A DNA stretch of 64,000 bases, taken from contig NZ_CM001440.1 of assembly GCF_000244975.1 (NCBI RefSeq), forward strand, positions 3,084,325 to 3,148,324, written 5' to 3'. The first letter of the stretch is position 1. The number at the start of each line of letters is the position of its first letter. Both the position numbers and the translations under genes were made by a program. This DNA comes from Saccharomonospora cyanea NA-134 (GTDB lineage Bacteria; Actinomycetota; Actinomycetes; Mycobacteriales; Pseudonocardiaceae). This document shows, in pieces, positions 30,766-39,739 of the stretch. The notes below the pieces were generated by a model, which had not been told where the DNA came from, ran no database searches, and saw only the letters and a program-made list of their open reading frames with translations.

Positions 30766-33030
30766 TCATCGGCGCAGGGAGCGGCGCAGGTACTCGGCGG
30801 TCACCGACCGCGGGTCGTCCAGCAGCCTGGAGGGCGGTCCGGTGAACACCACCTGCCCACCGTGGTGCCCCGCTCCCGGCCCGAGGTCGATCACCCAGTC
30901 GGCGCGCGCGACGAGATCGAGGTTGTGCTCCACCACGACGACCGTGTTGCCCGCGTCGACCAGCCGATCGAAGATCGTCACGAGTCGCCCGACGTCGGCG
31001 GGGTGCAGCCCGGTCGTCGGCTCGTCGAGCACGTACAGGCCGCGCCGGCCGTCGCGGCGCAGTTCGGTCGCCAACTTCAACCGCTGGCACTCCCCGCCGG
31101 AGAGGGTGCTCAGGGGTTGTCCGAGCCGGAGGTAACCCAGCCCCACGTCCGCGAGTGCTTCCAGCGTCGGCCGCAGTGCCGCCGCGTCGAGCACCACGCG
31201 AGCCCGGTCGACGGTGAGGTCGAGCACGTCGGCGATCGACCTGCCGTCCACGGTGTACTTGAGGACGTCCTCGGTGAACCGCCCGCCCCGGCACGTTGCG
31301 CACACGGACGTGACCCCTTCGAGGAAGGCGAGGTCGGTGAAGATCACGCCGAGCCCCCTGCACTCGGGACATGCGCCTTCCGAGTTGGGGCTGAACAGGG
31401 AGGGGCTGACGCCGTGGGCCCTGGCGAAGACGCCGCGGAGCGTACCGGCCAGGCCGCAGTAGGTGGCCAGGCTCGACCGCCGGTTCGCCGGCACCGCGCT
31501 CTGGTCGACCACCACGCAATCCGGGTGCTGTTCGAGCACCACGTCGACGAGGCTGCTCTTGCCCGACCCCGCGACACCGGTGACGGCGGTGAGCACCCCC
31601 GTGGGCAGGTCGACGTCCACGCCGCGGAGGTTGTTCCGCGTGGCGCCCCGGACCGGAAGACTTCCGATGGGTGTCCGCGACCCGGCGCGGAGGGTGAGCC
31701 CACGGCCGAACACCCGGCCGGTCGGGGTGTCGGCTTGTCCCAGGCCCGACACCGGTCCGCTGTAGACGACCTCACCGCCACCCGTACCTGCCGCCGGACC
31801 GAGGTCGATCACGTGGTCCGCGATCGCCACCACGTCGAGGTCGTGCTCCACGACGAGGACCGTGTTGCCCTTGTCCCGCAACCGCCGCAGCAGTTGGGTG
31901 AGCCGGTCGATGTCGCGCGGGTGCAGCCCCACGGAGGGCTCGTCGAAGACGTAGAGCATCTCGGTCAGGCTGCTGGTGAGGTGACGCACCATCTTGATTC
32001 GCTGCGACTCGCCTCCGGACAGCGTGTTCGTCGGCCTGGCGAGACTGAGGTAACCGAGCCCGATCCCGACGAGCGCCTCCAGACGTTCGACGAGACTCTC
32101 CACCACCGGCCCGGCCGTCGGGTCTTCCACGGCGCGGACGACGTCCACGAGATCACCGATCTCCATCGTCGTGCACTCGCTGATGGTGCGTCCGGCCACC
32201 CGCACGGACCGCGCGACCTCGTTCAGGCGTTCGCCATGGCAGTCGGGGCAGACCGCCGACCTCGTGAACGCGTCGACCACGGCCTGCTTGCGGGCGGAGA
32301 CCTCACCCTCGGCGTGCAGGTAGATGCGCGTGAAGTGCTCGGCGAGCCCCTCGTAGTCCTTCGGCACCGGCCTGCCGAGCCGCCGGACCGCCTCGCCGCC
32401 GTGGATCAGTGCCGCGCGCTGCTCCGGCGACCACTCCCGCAACGGGGTGCTGAGCGGGAACAGGCCGGTGTCGGCGTACTGCCGGTACCAGTACTTCTCC
32501 TGACCGCGCGTGGCGCCGAACCCCGGCAACAGGATCGCGCCCTCCTCCAGCGACCGGTCGAGGTCGACGAACCGGTCGGTGTCGGCGGTGACGATCCGGC
32601 CCAGCCCGCTGCACCGCGGGCACATGCCGGTCGGGTCGTTGAACGAGAACAGCGTCGACTCGCCCACCCACGGCTCGCCGACGCGGGAGAACAGCAGGCG
32701 CAGCAGAGTGTAGCTGTCGGTGATCGTGCCCACTGTGGAGCGTGCGTTGCCGCCGAGCCTGCGCTGGTCGATCACCACGACCGGAGAGAGGTTCTCGACC
32801 AGATCGACCGCCGGCCTGCCGTAACTCGGCAGGCGGTGCCGGACGAAGGCGGGGAACGTCTCGTTCAGCTGGCGTTGCGCTTCCGCGGCGATCGTGTCGA
32901 ACACCAGTGAGGTCTTGCCCGAGCCCGACACACCGGTGAACGCGGTGATCGCTCGACGGGGGATCGTCAGGTCGAGGTTCTTCAGGTTGTGCTGGCGAGC
33001 CCCGATGAGTCGAATCCGTACGTCTGACAT
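30766..33030 (-). CDS. UvrA-like ABC ATPase (short, drug-resistance type)
   Basis: The 754-aa tandem ABC protein has no membrane segments. Walker A GVSGSGKTS near 33 and GVAGSGKSS near 478; signatures LSGGESQR near 338 and LSGGECQR near 650; zinc cysteines in CPRCSGLG, CPDCHGE, CPECRGLG and CATCRGG. UvrA is about 950 aa; this form appears to lack the UvrB-binding region. It is of the UvrA2/DrrC type found in antibiotic producers and linked to tolerance of DNA-intercalating drugs. ATG 33030 is followed by the conserved IRLIGARQHNLKNLDL. It is divergent from a WYL regulator. Confidence 0.9.
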   Translation of the reverse strand: MSDVRIRLIGARQHNLKNLDLTIPRRAITAFTGVSGSGKTSLVFDTIAAEAQRQLNETFPAFVRHRLPSYGRPAVDLVENLSPVVVIDQRRLGGNARSTVGTITDSYTLLRLLFSRVGEPWVGESTLFSFNDPTGMCPRCSGLGRIVTADTDRFVDLDRSLEEGAILLPGFGATRGQEKYWYRQYADTGLFPLSTPLREWSPEQRAALIHGGEAVRRLGRPVPKDYEGLAEHFTRIYLHAEGEVSARKQAVVDAFTRSAVCPDCHGERLNEVARSVRVAGRTISECTTMEIGDLVDVVRAVEDPTAGPVVESLVERLEALVGIGLGYLSLARPTNTLSGGESQRIKMVRHLTSSLTEMLYVFDEPSVGLHPRDIDRLTQLLRRLRDKGNTVLVVEHDLDVVAIADHVIDLGPAAGTGGGEVVYSGPVSGLGQADTPTGRVFGRGLTLRAGSRTPIGSLPVRGATRNNLRGVDVDLPTGVLTAVTGVAGSGKSSLVDVVLEQHPDCVVVDQSAVPANRRSSLATYCGLAGTLRGVFARAHGVSPSLFSPNSEGACPECRGLGVIFTDLAFLEGVTSVCATCRGGRFTEDVLKYTVDGRSIADVLDLTVDRARVVLDAAALRPTLEALADVGLGYLRLGQPLSTLSGGECQRLKLATELRRDGRRGLYVLDEPTTGLHPADVGRLVTIFDRLVDAGNTVVVVEHNLDLVARADWVIDLGPGAGHHGGQVVFTGPPSRLLDDPRSVTAEYLRRSLRR

Positions 33031-33050
33031 GAGATCGACCCTAGGAACGG

Positions 33051-33073
33051 TTGTGGTCGGATCCTGGCCACAA
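33051..33073. promoter_or_regulatory. Candidate WYL-regulator operator between uvrA-like gene and regulator
   Basis: TTGTGG (33051-33056) and CCACAA (33068-33073) form a perfect 6-bp inverted repeat around a GGATCC core. It sits in the 64-base gap between the divergent genes, so one bound protein would affect both. Confidence 0.5.
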
Positions 33074-33094
33074 TCCGCGGTATCGTTCCGCTCG

Positions 33095-34039
33095 ATGGGG
33101 ACGCCAGGGTCGCGCATGCTGGAACTGCTGTCGTTGTTGCAGGACGGCAGGTCGTGGCCCGCCGCGGAGCTGGCCGACCGGCTCGGTGTCTCGTCCCGCA
33201 CCCTGCGACGTGATCTCGACCGGCTCCGTGACCTCGGCTATCCGGTGTCGTCGTCACGGGGCCCGGGTGGGCACTACCGGCTCGTCGCCGGGCGTGCTCT
33301 CCCGCCGCTGCTCCTCACCGACGAGGAGGCGGTCGCCACCGTGGTGGGGCTGCGGTTGGCCGCTCCGGCCGATCCCACCGGAGCAGCGGAAGGCGCCCTG
33401 CGCAAACTCGGGCAGGTGCTTCCTTCGCGGTTGCGGCATCGGGTGCAGGCCGTCGCCGCCTCGATCGAGCCGGGTTCCCGGCGCACACCGGTGGCAGCGG
33501 ATCTGCGGGTACTCCAGACGCTTGGCACCGCCGCGCACACGCACCAGGACGTGCGCTTCCGGTACGAGGGCAAGGCGGGCGTGGTCACCCGAAGGCGGGT
33601 GGAGCCGTACCGGTTGGTGCAACTGAGTCGAGGCTGGTACGTCCTCGGGTGGGACCGTGATCGCGGCGCCTGGCGCACCTTCCGCCTGGACCGGATCAGC
33701 GAGTTGAGCGTGCCCGGGACGACGTTCACCCCACGCGCGCTGCCGGAGAGCTCCGTCCCGTTCCCGAGTGGCACCGGTGCTCCCTCCGTCGGGGAACAAG
33801 GCATCGTGCGGTTCTCGGCACCGCTCGCCGTCGTCTCCGAGCGGCTTGTCGCCGAGGTGGGCTACCTGGAGGCTGTCGACGAGGACACCTGCCGCTACGT
33901 CACGGTGCCGGACAGCTGGGAGTGGCTCGCCGTCGCCATCGCCACGGTCGGGGTGCCCTACATCGTCGAGGGCCCTCCCGAACTCGTCGCCCAGTCCCGG
34001 CGGCTGGCCGAGCGGATCGCCGCCGCGGCGGGCGGCTGA
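33095..34039 (+). CDS. HTH/WYL-domain transcriptional regulator
   Basis: The 314-aa product has an N-terminal HTH_11 domain (DGRSWPAAELADRLGVSSRTLRRDLDRLRDLGYPV, about 15-50) and a central WYL domain. The latter has VRFRYEGKAGVVTRRRVEPYRLVQLSRGWYVLGWDRDRGAWRTFRLDRI, near 145-195, a ligand- or nucleic-acid-sensing fold. A C-terminal WCX extension follows. ATG 33095 is used; an internal ATG at 33116 is possible. Its divergence from the UvrA-like gene makes that ATPase the likely target, consistent with WYL proteins tied to DNA-damage responses. Confidence 0.87.
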   Translation: MGTPGSRMLELLSLLQDGRSWPAAELADRLGVSSRTLRRDLDRLRDLGYPVSSSRGPGGHYRLVAGRALPPLLLTDEEAVATVVGLRLAAPADPTGAAEGALRKLGQVLPSRLRHRVQAVAASIEPGSRRTPVAADLRVLQTLGTAAHTHQDVRFRYEGKAGVVTRRRVEPYRLVQLSRGWYVLGWDRDRGAWRTFRLDRISELSVPGTTFTPRALPESSVPFPSGTGAPSVGEQGIVRFSAPLAVVSERLVAEVGYLEAVDEDTCRYVTVPDSWEWLAVAIATVGVPYIVEGPPELVAQSRRLAERIAAAAGG

Positions 34040-34080
34040 TCACCCCTCGGTGGAGCAGCGGCCACGCCGGCCGGGTTAGG

Positions 34081-34102
34081 ATTGACAACACGTGTAGTCA
34101 AT
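34081..34102. promoter_or_regulatory. TetR operator before the 34117 regulator
   Basis: ATTGAC-N10-GTCAAT, with an inner perfect ACACGTGT at 34089-34096, forms a nearly complete 22-bp palindrome 15 bases before the regulator start. Strong autoregulatory candidate. Confidence 0.68.
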
Positions 34103-34116
34103 CACGGAACCGGACC

Positions 34117-34725
34117 ATGACGGACACCGATCGCACCTGGGCGGGCACCACGCTGGCCGATCGCAGAGCCACGCGCCGGCGACAGCTTCTCGACGCGGGT
34201 CTGGACCTGCTCGGCACGTCCGGCGGAACGGCCGTGAGCGTGCGGGCGGTCTGCCGGAACGCGCAGCTCACCGAACGGTACTTCTACGAGAGTTTCGCCG
34301 ATCGCGACGAACTCGTCGTCGCCGTCTACGACCATGTCGCCACCCTCGCCCACCAGGTACTCGTCGATGCCGTCGAGCTCGCGGGCCCCGAACCACGTGA
34401 CCGTGCCGAGGCAGCGGTGTCGGCGTTCGTGACACTCGTCCTCGACGACCCGCGCAGGGGCCGGGTGCTCCTGCTCGCGCCGCTTGCCGACCCGGCGCTG
34501 CGGCGCATCGGCGCGCAGCGGCTGCCCATGTTCGCCGATCTGGTGTCCGAACAGCTTTCCGACCGCGTCGACGACGAGGACCGGACCATGACGGCGACCG
34601 CGTTGGTGGGAGGGCTGGCGAACCTGTTCATCGCCTATCTGAGCGGCACACTCGACGTCACCCGCGAACGGCTCACCGCCCACTGTGTCCGGCTGGTGCT
34701 CGGCGCGGAGGCGTTGCACTCGTGA
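34117..34725 (+). CDS. TetR-family transcriptional regulator
   Basis: The 202-aa product has a helix-turn-helix (about 15-60: GTAVSVRAVCRNAQLTERYFYESFADRDEL). A C-terminal domain with LADPALRRIGAQRLPMFADLVSEQL and ALVGGLANLFIAYLSGTLDVTRE is common in actinobacterial TetR proteins. It is not co-transcribed with a recognisable target; the WYL gene lies upstream and xylA is convergent. The palindrome at its promoter suggests autorepression. No Shine-Dalgarno is visible, so initiation may be leaderless or weak. Confidence 0.86.
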   Translation: MTDTDRTWAGTTLADRRATRRRQLLDAGLDLLGTSGGTAVSVRAVCRNAQLTERYFYESFADRDELVVAVYDHVATLAHQVLVDAVELAGPEPRDRAEAAVSAFVTLVLDDPRRGRVLLLAPLADPALRRIGAQRLPMFADLVSEQLSDRVDDEDRTMTATALVGGLANLFIAYLSGTLDVTRERLTAHCVRLVLGAEALHS

Positions 34726-34762
34726 CGTCCCCGCCGCGGAGGGCACGGCGCGACGGGGACGT
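34725..34762. terminator. Terminator between TetR gene and xylA
   Basis: ACGTCCCCG (34725-34733) pairs perfectly with CGGGGACGT (34754-34762). It begins at the last base of the TetR stop codon and lies in the convergent gap before xylA, so it can serve both strands. Confidence 0.62.
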
Positions 34763-34797
34763 ACACGAACTGTGAACACGGCGCACTGCGCCTGTCG

Positions 34798-35967
34798 TCA
34801 GGCGGCGCCCAGCAGGTGTTCGAAGGCCAGCTGGGACAGTTGCGCGTAGGCGTAGCCTCGCGCGGCCGCGGCCTCGGCGTCGAAGTCCTCGAACGCCGTG
34901 CGGTCGGCCTTGAGATCGGCGATGGTCTCCCCCTCGCCCAGCGTCGGCTGCGACAGCTCCGGCACCCGGGAGCTCTCGAGCGCCTCGGCCACCCTGGGGT
35001 CGGCGCGGAAGGCCCTGGCGCGCTCGCGCAGCAGCAGGTACGACCGCATGCAGGCCTCCGCGCTCGCCCACACCCCGTCGAGGTCCTCGGTGCGCGGCGG
35101 CTTGTAGTCGAAGTGGCGGGGCCCGTCGTAGCCGCCGTGTTCCAGCAGGTCCACGAGGAAGAACGCCGACAGCACGTCGCCGTGCCCGAACACGAGGTCC
35201 TGGTCGTAGCGCGGACCGTGCTGACCGTTGAGGTCGATGTGGAACAGCTTGCCCTGCCACAACGCCTGGCCGATGCCGTGCACGAAGTTCAGGCCCGCCA
35301 TCTGCTCGTGCCCGACCTCGGGGTTCACGCCCACCAGCTCGTGGTGCTCCAGCGTGGAGATGAACGCCAGCGCGTGCCCGATGGTGGGCAGCAGGATGTC
35401 CCCTCGCGGCTCGTTGGGCTTCGGCTCCAGTGCCAGCCGCAGGCCGTAGCCCTGGTCGATCACGTACTGCGCGAGCGTGTCGATGCCCTCGCGGTAGCGG
35501 TCCATCGCGGCCCGCACGTCCTTCGCCGCGTCGGTCTCGCTGCCCTCGCGACCGCCCCACAGCACGTACGTCGTGGCCCCGAGCTCGGCGGCGAGGTCCA
35601 TGTTGCGCATGACCTTGCGCAGGGCGAACCGGCGGATGTCCCGGTCGTTGTTGGTCAGGCCGCCGTCCTTGAACACCGGGTGGGTGAACAGGTTGGTGGT
35701 GGCCATCGGCACCACGAGACCCGTCTCGTCGAGTGCGGCGCGGAACCGGCTGATGCGCTTGGAACGTTCACCGTCGTCGCTGCCGAACGGGATCAGGTCG
35801 TCGTCGTGGAACGTCACACCCCACGCGCCGAGTTCGGCGAGCCGGTGCACGGCCTCGACGGCGTCGAGCGCCGGACGGGTGGCGTCGCCGAACGGGTCTC
35901 TCGCCTGCCAGCCCACCGTCCACAGTCCGAAACTGAACTTGTCCTCCGCCACGGGTTTGCCGACCAC
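34798..35967 (-). CDS. xylA: Xylose isomerase
   Basis: Actinomycete-type (class I) xylose isomerase, 389 aa, converting D-xylose to D-xylulose. Visible active-site elements: GVTFHDDDL with the catalytic His near 54, LWGGREGSE near 137, the metal Glu in [13 protein letters not shown] near 181, GVNPEVGHE near 217, and HIDLNGQ with metal Asp near 245. GTG 35967 follows GGGAGGA. It diverges from a ROK repressor with two dyads between. No xylulokinase or xylose importer is in this window. Confidence 0.95.
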   Translation of the reverse strand: MVGKPVAEDKFSFGLWTVGWQARDPFGDATRPALDAVEAVHRLAELGAWGVTFHDDDLIPFGSDDGERSKRISRFRAALDETGLVVPMATTNLFTHPVFKDGGLTNNDRDIRRFALRKVMRNMDLAAELGATTYVLWGGREGSETDAAKDVRAAMDRYREGIDTLAQYVIDQGYGLRLALEPKPNEPRGDILLPTIGHALAFISTLEHHELVGVNPEVGHEQMAGLNFVHGIGQALWQGKLFHIDLNGQHGPRYDQDLVFGHGDVLSAFFLVDLLEHGGYDGPRHFDYKPPRTEDLDGVWASAEACMRSYLLLRERARAFRADPRVAEALESSRVPELSQPTLGEGETIADLKADRTAFEDFDAEAAAARGYAYAQLSQLAFEHLLGAA

Positions 35968-36007
35968 GGTGTCCTCCCGCTTCCTTGTGCGTCGTTGGCG
36001 CCGCAAT

Positions 36008-36024
36008 AGTTCGATCACTGAACT
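36008..36024. promoter_or_regulatory. XylR-type operator 1
   Basis: AGTTC-N7-GAACT, near the xylA side of the divergent promoter. It shares the GTTC-N7-GAAC core with the second dyad, whose core lies 48 bases away. Confidence 0.6.
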
Positions 36025-36053
36025 TATGCGTCCCTCGCCACAGGGTCAAGGTT

Positions 36054-36074
36054 TTCGTTCAACGCCTGAACGAA
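36054..36074. promoter_or_regulatory. XylR-type operator 2
   Basis: TTCGTTCA-N5-TGAACGAA, a perfect 8-bp-arm dyad ending 12 bases before the ROK regulator start. Its core is GTTC-N7-GAAC, as in the first site. Two sites could support looping or cooperative binding. Confidence 0.65.
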
Positions 36075-36086
36075 TACGATGACCGG

Positions 36087-37358
36087 GTGACCGACAGTGG
36101 CCCCGCGGGCCAGCACACCGTCCGGCGCCACAACTGCGCCCTCGTGCTGGGCGCGATCGCTTCCTCCCCCGGCGTGTCCCGGGCCGGAGTCGCCGCGCGC
36201 ACCGGGCTCACCAAGGCCACGGTGTCGACCCTCGTCGACCGGCTCGTCACCGCGTCGCTGGTGCGGGAGGAGGGTCGTCAGCATCGCAGTGGTCCGGGCA
36301 GGCGCGGGACCTCGCTGTCCCTGTCCCCCGACGGTCCGTGTGGTCTCGGTGTGGAGATCGGGGTCGACTACCTCGCCACCTGCGTGGTCGGCCTCACCGG
36401 CGAGGTGCGCGACGAGCGGGTGCGGCGGGTCGACAACCGGGACCGGCCGCCGGGCCGCGTGCTGGCCCGGGTGGCCCAGGAACTCGGCCGGGCACTCGCG
36501 CGCGCCGAGGGCGAGCGGATCACCGTCGGCGGCGTGGGCGTCGCCGTGCCCGGGCTGGTCGAGGCGCCGAGTGGCCGCGTGATCGTCGCGCCGAACCTCG
36601 GCTGGCAGGACGTCGACCTCGCCGCCGAGCTTCGCAGGCGGGTGCCCGTGCTGCCCGGTGACCTCGTGGTCGGCAACGAGGCGAACCTCGCCGCCGTCGC
36701 CGAACTGGACGCCCTGCGGCACCGCGACGAGAGCGTGCTCGACAGCTTCGTGCACGTGTCCGGCGAAGTCGGTATCGGAGCGGGCATCGTGCTGGGCGGC
36801 GTGCTGTTCGACGGCAGCCACGGATTCGGTGGCGAACTCGGCCACTTTCCCGTGCAGGCGCGCGGTCCGCGGTGTCCGTGCGGGGCACGCGGCTGTCTCG
36901 AACGGCTCGCGGGACAGGACGCCATACTCGAACGCGCTCGCGCCGACGACGTCGAGACGCTGGTGAGCCTGCTCGACGCGGGCGAGCGCACGGCCACCGC
37001 CGCCGTCCGCTCGGCGGGCCGGATGCTGGGCTCGGCGCTGTCCGCCGTGGTCAACCTCCTTGACGTGCCCACGATCGTGCTCGGAGGAACCTACGCGCGG
37101 CTGCACCCCTGGCTGGCGGACCCGCTCACCGCCGAACTGACCGACCGGGTCATGGGTTCACCGTGGCGGCCGGTGGAGGTGCGCCGGTCGGTGCTCGGCG
37201 CCGAGGCGGCGGTTCGGGGAGCCGCAGCCTCCGCTCTGCGAACGGTGCTGACCGACCCCGACACCTACATCGCCCGCTTCACTCAGGCGGAGGAACGCAC
37301 CACCAACTCGGTGGGCAACAGGATCGAGGGCGGCAGCGGTTCCTCTCCGGCCAGTTGA
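36087..37358 (+). CDS. xylR: ROK-family transcriptional repressor (XylR type)
   Basis: The 423-aa product has an N-terminal winged helix (about 12-65: VSRAGVAARTGLTKATVSTLVDRL) and a ROK sugar-binding domain. The latter includes CGLGVEIGVDYLATCVVGL near 90, HVSGEVGIGAGIVLGG near 228, and the zinc motif GHFPVQARGPRCPCGARGCLE near 260. It is divergent from xylA, so it should repress xylA and itself until xylose binds. GTG 36087 was chosen. Its last 76 bases overlap the 3' end of the convergent cebR gene in antisense. Confidence 0.88.
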   Translation: MTDSGPAGQHTVRRHNCALVLGAIASSPGVSRAGVAARTGLTKATVSTLVDRLVTASLVREEGRQHRSGPGRRGTSLSLSPDGPCGLGVEIGVDYLATCVVGLTGEVRDERVRRVDNRDRPPGRVLARVAQELGRALARAEGERITVGGVGVAVPGLVEAPSGRVIVAPNLGWQDVDLAAELRRRVPVLPGDLVVGNEANLAAVAELDALRHRDESVLDSFVHVSGEVGIGAGIVLGGVLFDGSHGFGGELGHFPVQARGPRCPCGARGCLERLAGQDAILERARADDVETLVSLLDAGERTATAAVRSAGRMLGSALSAVVNLLDVPTIVLGGTYARLHPWLADPLTAELTDRVMGSPWRPVEVRRSVLGAEAAVRGAAASALRTVLTDPDTYIARFTQAEERTTNSVGNRIEGGSGSSPAS

Positions 37359-38317
37359 GCGAGCAGCCGCCACGTCATCGTCCGGCCGAGTTCCTCCACC
37401 GGCTGGCGCACCGTGGTGAGTGCCGGCGTCACCGTCGTGGCCAGGACGGAGTCGTCGAAACCCACCACGGCGACGTCGCCGGGCACGCTGCGACCCCGTG
37501 CCGCCAGTTCCCGCAGCGCCCCCACCGCGATGATGTCCGCGGCGGCGAACACGGCGTCGAGTTCCGGATGCCGGTCCAGCAGCTCCGCCATGGCCGCCGC
37601 GCCCGCGTCGACGGTGAAGTCGCTGTGCACCACGGCGTCGGTGCCGAGCCGGGCCTCCGACAGTCCGCGTCGCCACCCCGCCAGCCGGTCGATGCCCACC
37701 GCCATGTCGGTGGGCCCGGCCAGCGTGCCGATGCGGCGGCGGCCGCTGGAGACCAGGTGCCGAGCGGCGGTCAGCGCGCCGGTGAAGTTGTCGGCGTCCA
37801 CGTACGGCACGTCGCCTCCGCTGAGCGGGCGCCCGCCCGCCACCACCGGCAGCCCCGCCTCCGCGAGACGCTGCGGCAGCGGGTCGTCGCCGTGCATGCT
37901 CACCACCAGCGCACCGTCGACGTGGCCGCTGCACAGATACTTCTCCAACCGCGCCCCGTCGTCGTCCTCGGCGAGCATCATGAGCACGAGCTGCCGGTTG
38001 CTGCCGGACAGTCCGGCATGCACTCCGCGCAGCACTCCGGCGAAGAACGGATCGCCGAAAACCCGTTCACCCGGCTCGGACACCACCAGGGCCACCGAGT
38101 TCGTCCTGCGTGTCACGAGACTGCGGGCGGCCTCGTTGGGTACGTACCCGAGCGCCTCGATGGCTCGCGTCACGGCCTGCCGGGAACGCCCGCTCACCCC
38201 CGGCGAGTCGTTGATCACCCGGGAGACGGTCGAGCGGGACACGCCCGCCACCCTCGCCACTTCCTCCAGCGTGGGTGCGCCACGGTGCTCGACCGCCGCG
38301 TCCCCGGGCTCGATCAT
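37283..38317 (-). CDS. cebR: CebR-like LacI-family repressor
   Basis: The 344-aa product has a LacI helix-turn-helix (about 16-65: PTLEEVARVAGVSRSTVSRVINDSPGVSGRSRQAVTRAIEALGYVPNEAARSL shortened here by position) and a periplasmic-binding-like effector domain (FFAGVLRGVHAGL, VVGFDDSVLATTVTPALTTVRQP). Its start overlaps the GH1 gene by four bases. As last gene of cebE-cebF-cebG-bglC-cebR it matches the Streptomyces CebR arrangement, where cellobiose or cellotriose releases it from TGGGAGCGCTCCCA; that exact 14-mer is at 42969. Confidence 0.85.
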   Translation of the reverse strand: MIEPGDAAVEHRGAPTLEEVARVAGVSRSTVSRVINDSPGVSGRSRQAVTRAIEALGYVPNEAARSLVTRRTNSVALVVSEPGERVFGDPFFAGVLRGVHAGLSGSNRQLVLMMLAEDDDGARLEKYLCSGHVDGALVVSMHGDDPLPQRLAEAGLPVVAGGRPLSGGDVPYVDADNFTGALTAARHLVSSGRRRIGTLAGPTDMAVGIDRLAGWRRGLSEARLGTDAVVHSDFTVDAGAAAMAELLDRHPELDAVFAAADIIAVGALRELAARGRSVPGDVAVVGFDDSVLATTVTPALTTVRQPVEELGRTMTWRLLAQLAGEEPLPPSILLPTELVVRSSA

Positions 38318-39738
38318 CGTCGTCCTGCCAAACCGTTGTCCGCCATCACTCGCGAATACCATGCAGCACTCGCCTTGGGCGTCCTGCGCTGGGTGTCGTA
38401 GTCCACGTGCACCAGTCCGAAGCGCTTGGCGTAGCCCTCGGCCCACTCGAAGTTGTCGAGCAGCGACCAGTAGAAGTATCCACGCAGATCGACGCCCTGC
38501 TGGACGGCGCTGTGCGCGGCCCGGAGGTGCCCCTCCACGAAGGCGATGCGGTCGGTGTCGTCGATGCGACCATCGACCTGGCGGTCGTCGGGGAAAGCCG
38601 CTCCGTTCTCGGTGATGTAGAGCGGCAGCCGCGGGTACTCGGTGTGAAGCCGCAGCAGCAGCCCGGTCAGCTCGCCCGCGTTGATGTCCCATCCGGAAGC
38701 CGTCTGTGGCAGTCCACGCCCAGGGAAGCTGACGTGGTCGACACCGACCCATTCGGACGGTGGTCCGGAGTTCTCGCCCGGCACCGACGACACGTGCAGG
38801 TCACGGTAGTAGTTGACGCCGAGGAAGTCCACGCCCGCGCCGATGACGGTCTCGTCGCCCTCTCGCACGACCCCGGAGAACCCGAACGGTTCCAGGTCCG
38901 CGCGGACGTCCTCGGGATAGCGGGCACGCAGCACCGGGTCGAGGAACAGCCGGTTCTGCAGTCCGTCCACGCGGCGGGCCGTTTCGAGATCCTGTGCGTT
39001 GCCGGGATCGGCCACGTTGACCGGGAACAGGTTGAGTGTCACCCCGACCTCGGCTCCGGGCACCCGTGCCCGGACGGCGGCCGTACCGAGCCCGTGTGCC
39101 AGCAGCAGGTGGTGTGCGGCGGCGACCGCCGCCCTCGGTTCCGTGCGGCCCGGCGCGTGCCTGCCCGAGCCGTACCCGAGGAAGGCCGAGCACCACGGTT
39201 CGTTCAGCGTGGTCCACGTCGACACCCGGTCACCCAGCCGGTCCACCACGGCCTCGGCGTAGTCGGCGAAGCGGTAGGCCACCTCACGCGAGGTCCAGCC
39301 ACCCCGCTCCTCCAGCGCCTGGGGCAGATCCCAGTGGTACAGCGTCGGCCAGGGCCTGATGCCCGCATCCAGCAGCGTGTCCACCAGCCGCTCGTAGAAG
39401 TCGAGGCCTGCGGGGTTGACTTCACCCCCGTCGGGGCGCACCCGTGGCCACGCCAGTGAGAACCGGTAAGCCCGCACCCCGAGATCGCGCATCAGCGCGA
39501 CGTCGGAAGGCATCCTCCGGTAGTGGTCGGTGGCCGGATCGCCCGTGTCACCGCCCACGACCGCGCCCTCTTTCGCGCAGAAGGCGTCCCAGATGGACGG
39601 TGAACGTCCGTCGGCGGTGGTCGATCCCTCGACCTGGAACGCCGCGGTGGCCACTCCCCACAGAAAACCGGCGGGAAACGTCACGGGTTCCCTCGAGTCC
39701 ACAGCGGAGCTCTCTTGCTCGTGAATCGTCGACACCAA
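38314..39738 (-). CDS. bglC: GH1 beta-glucosidase (cytoplasmic)
   Basis: The 474-aa GH1 enzyme has no signal peptide, so it acts inside the cell on imported cellobiose. Markers: N-terminal FLWGVATAAFQVEG, acid/base Glu180 in TTLNEPW, nucleophile Glu377 in LYITENG, then EGYAKRFGLVHVDYDTQRRTPKASAAWY. It starts one base before the stop of the permease gene cebG and overlaps cebR by four bases, consistent with coordinated uptake and hydrolysis of cello-oligosaccharides. Confidence 0.93.
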   Translation of the reverse strand: MVSTIHEQESSAVDSREPVTFPAGFLWGVATAAFQVEGSTTADGRSPSIWDAFCAKEGAVVGGDTGDPATDHYRRMPSDVALMRDLGVRAYRFSLAWPRVRPDGGEVNPAGLDFYERLVDTLLDAGIRPWPTLYHWDLPQALEERGGWTSREVAYRFADYAEAVVDRLGDRVSTWTTLNEPWCSAFLGYGSGRHAPGRTEPRAAVAAAHHLLLAHGLGTAAVRARVPGAEVGVTLNLFPVNVADPGNAQDLETARRVDGLQNRLFLDPVLRARYPEDVRADLEPFGFSGVVREGDETVIGAGVDFLGVNYYRDLHVSSVPGENSGPPSEWVGVDHVSFPGRGLPQTASGWDINAGELTGLLLRLHTEYPRLPLYITENGAAFPDDRQVDGRIDDTDRIAFVEGHLRAAHSAVQQGVDLRGYFYWSLLDNFEWAEGYAKRFGLVHVDYDTQRRTPKASAAWYSRVMADNGLAGRR

Positions 39739-39739
39739 C

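Noticed and set aside
30205-32910. Plus-strand open frame of 901 codons opposite the UvrA-like gene and neighbours
   Set aside because: It spans three genes on the opposite strand, has a low-complexity R/G/V/H composition, and no motif.
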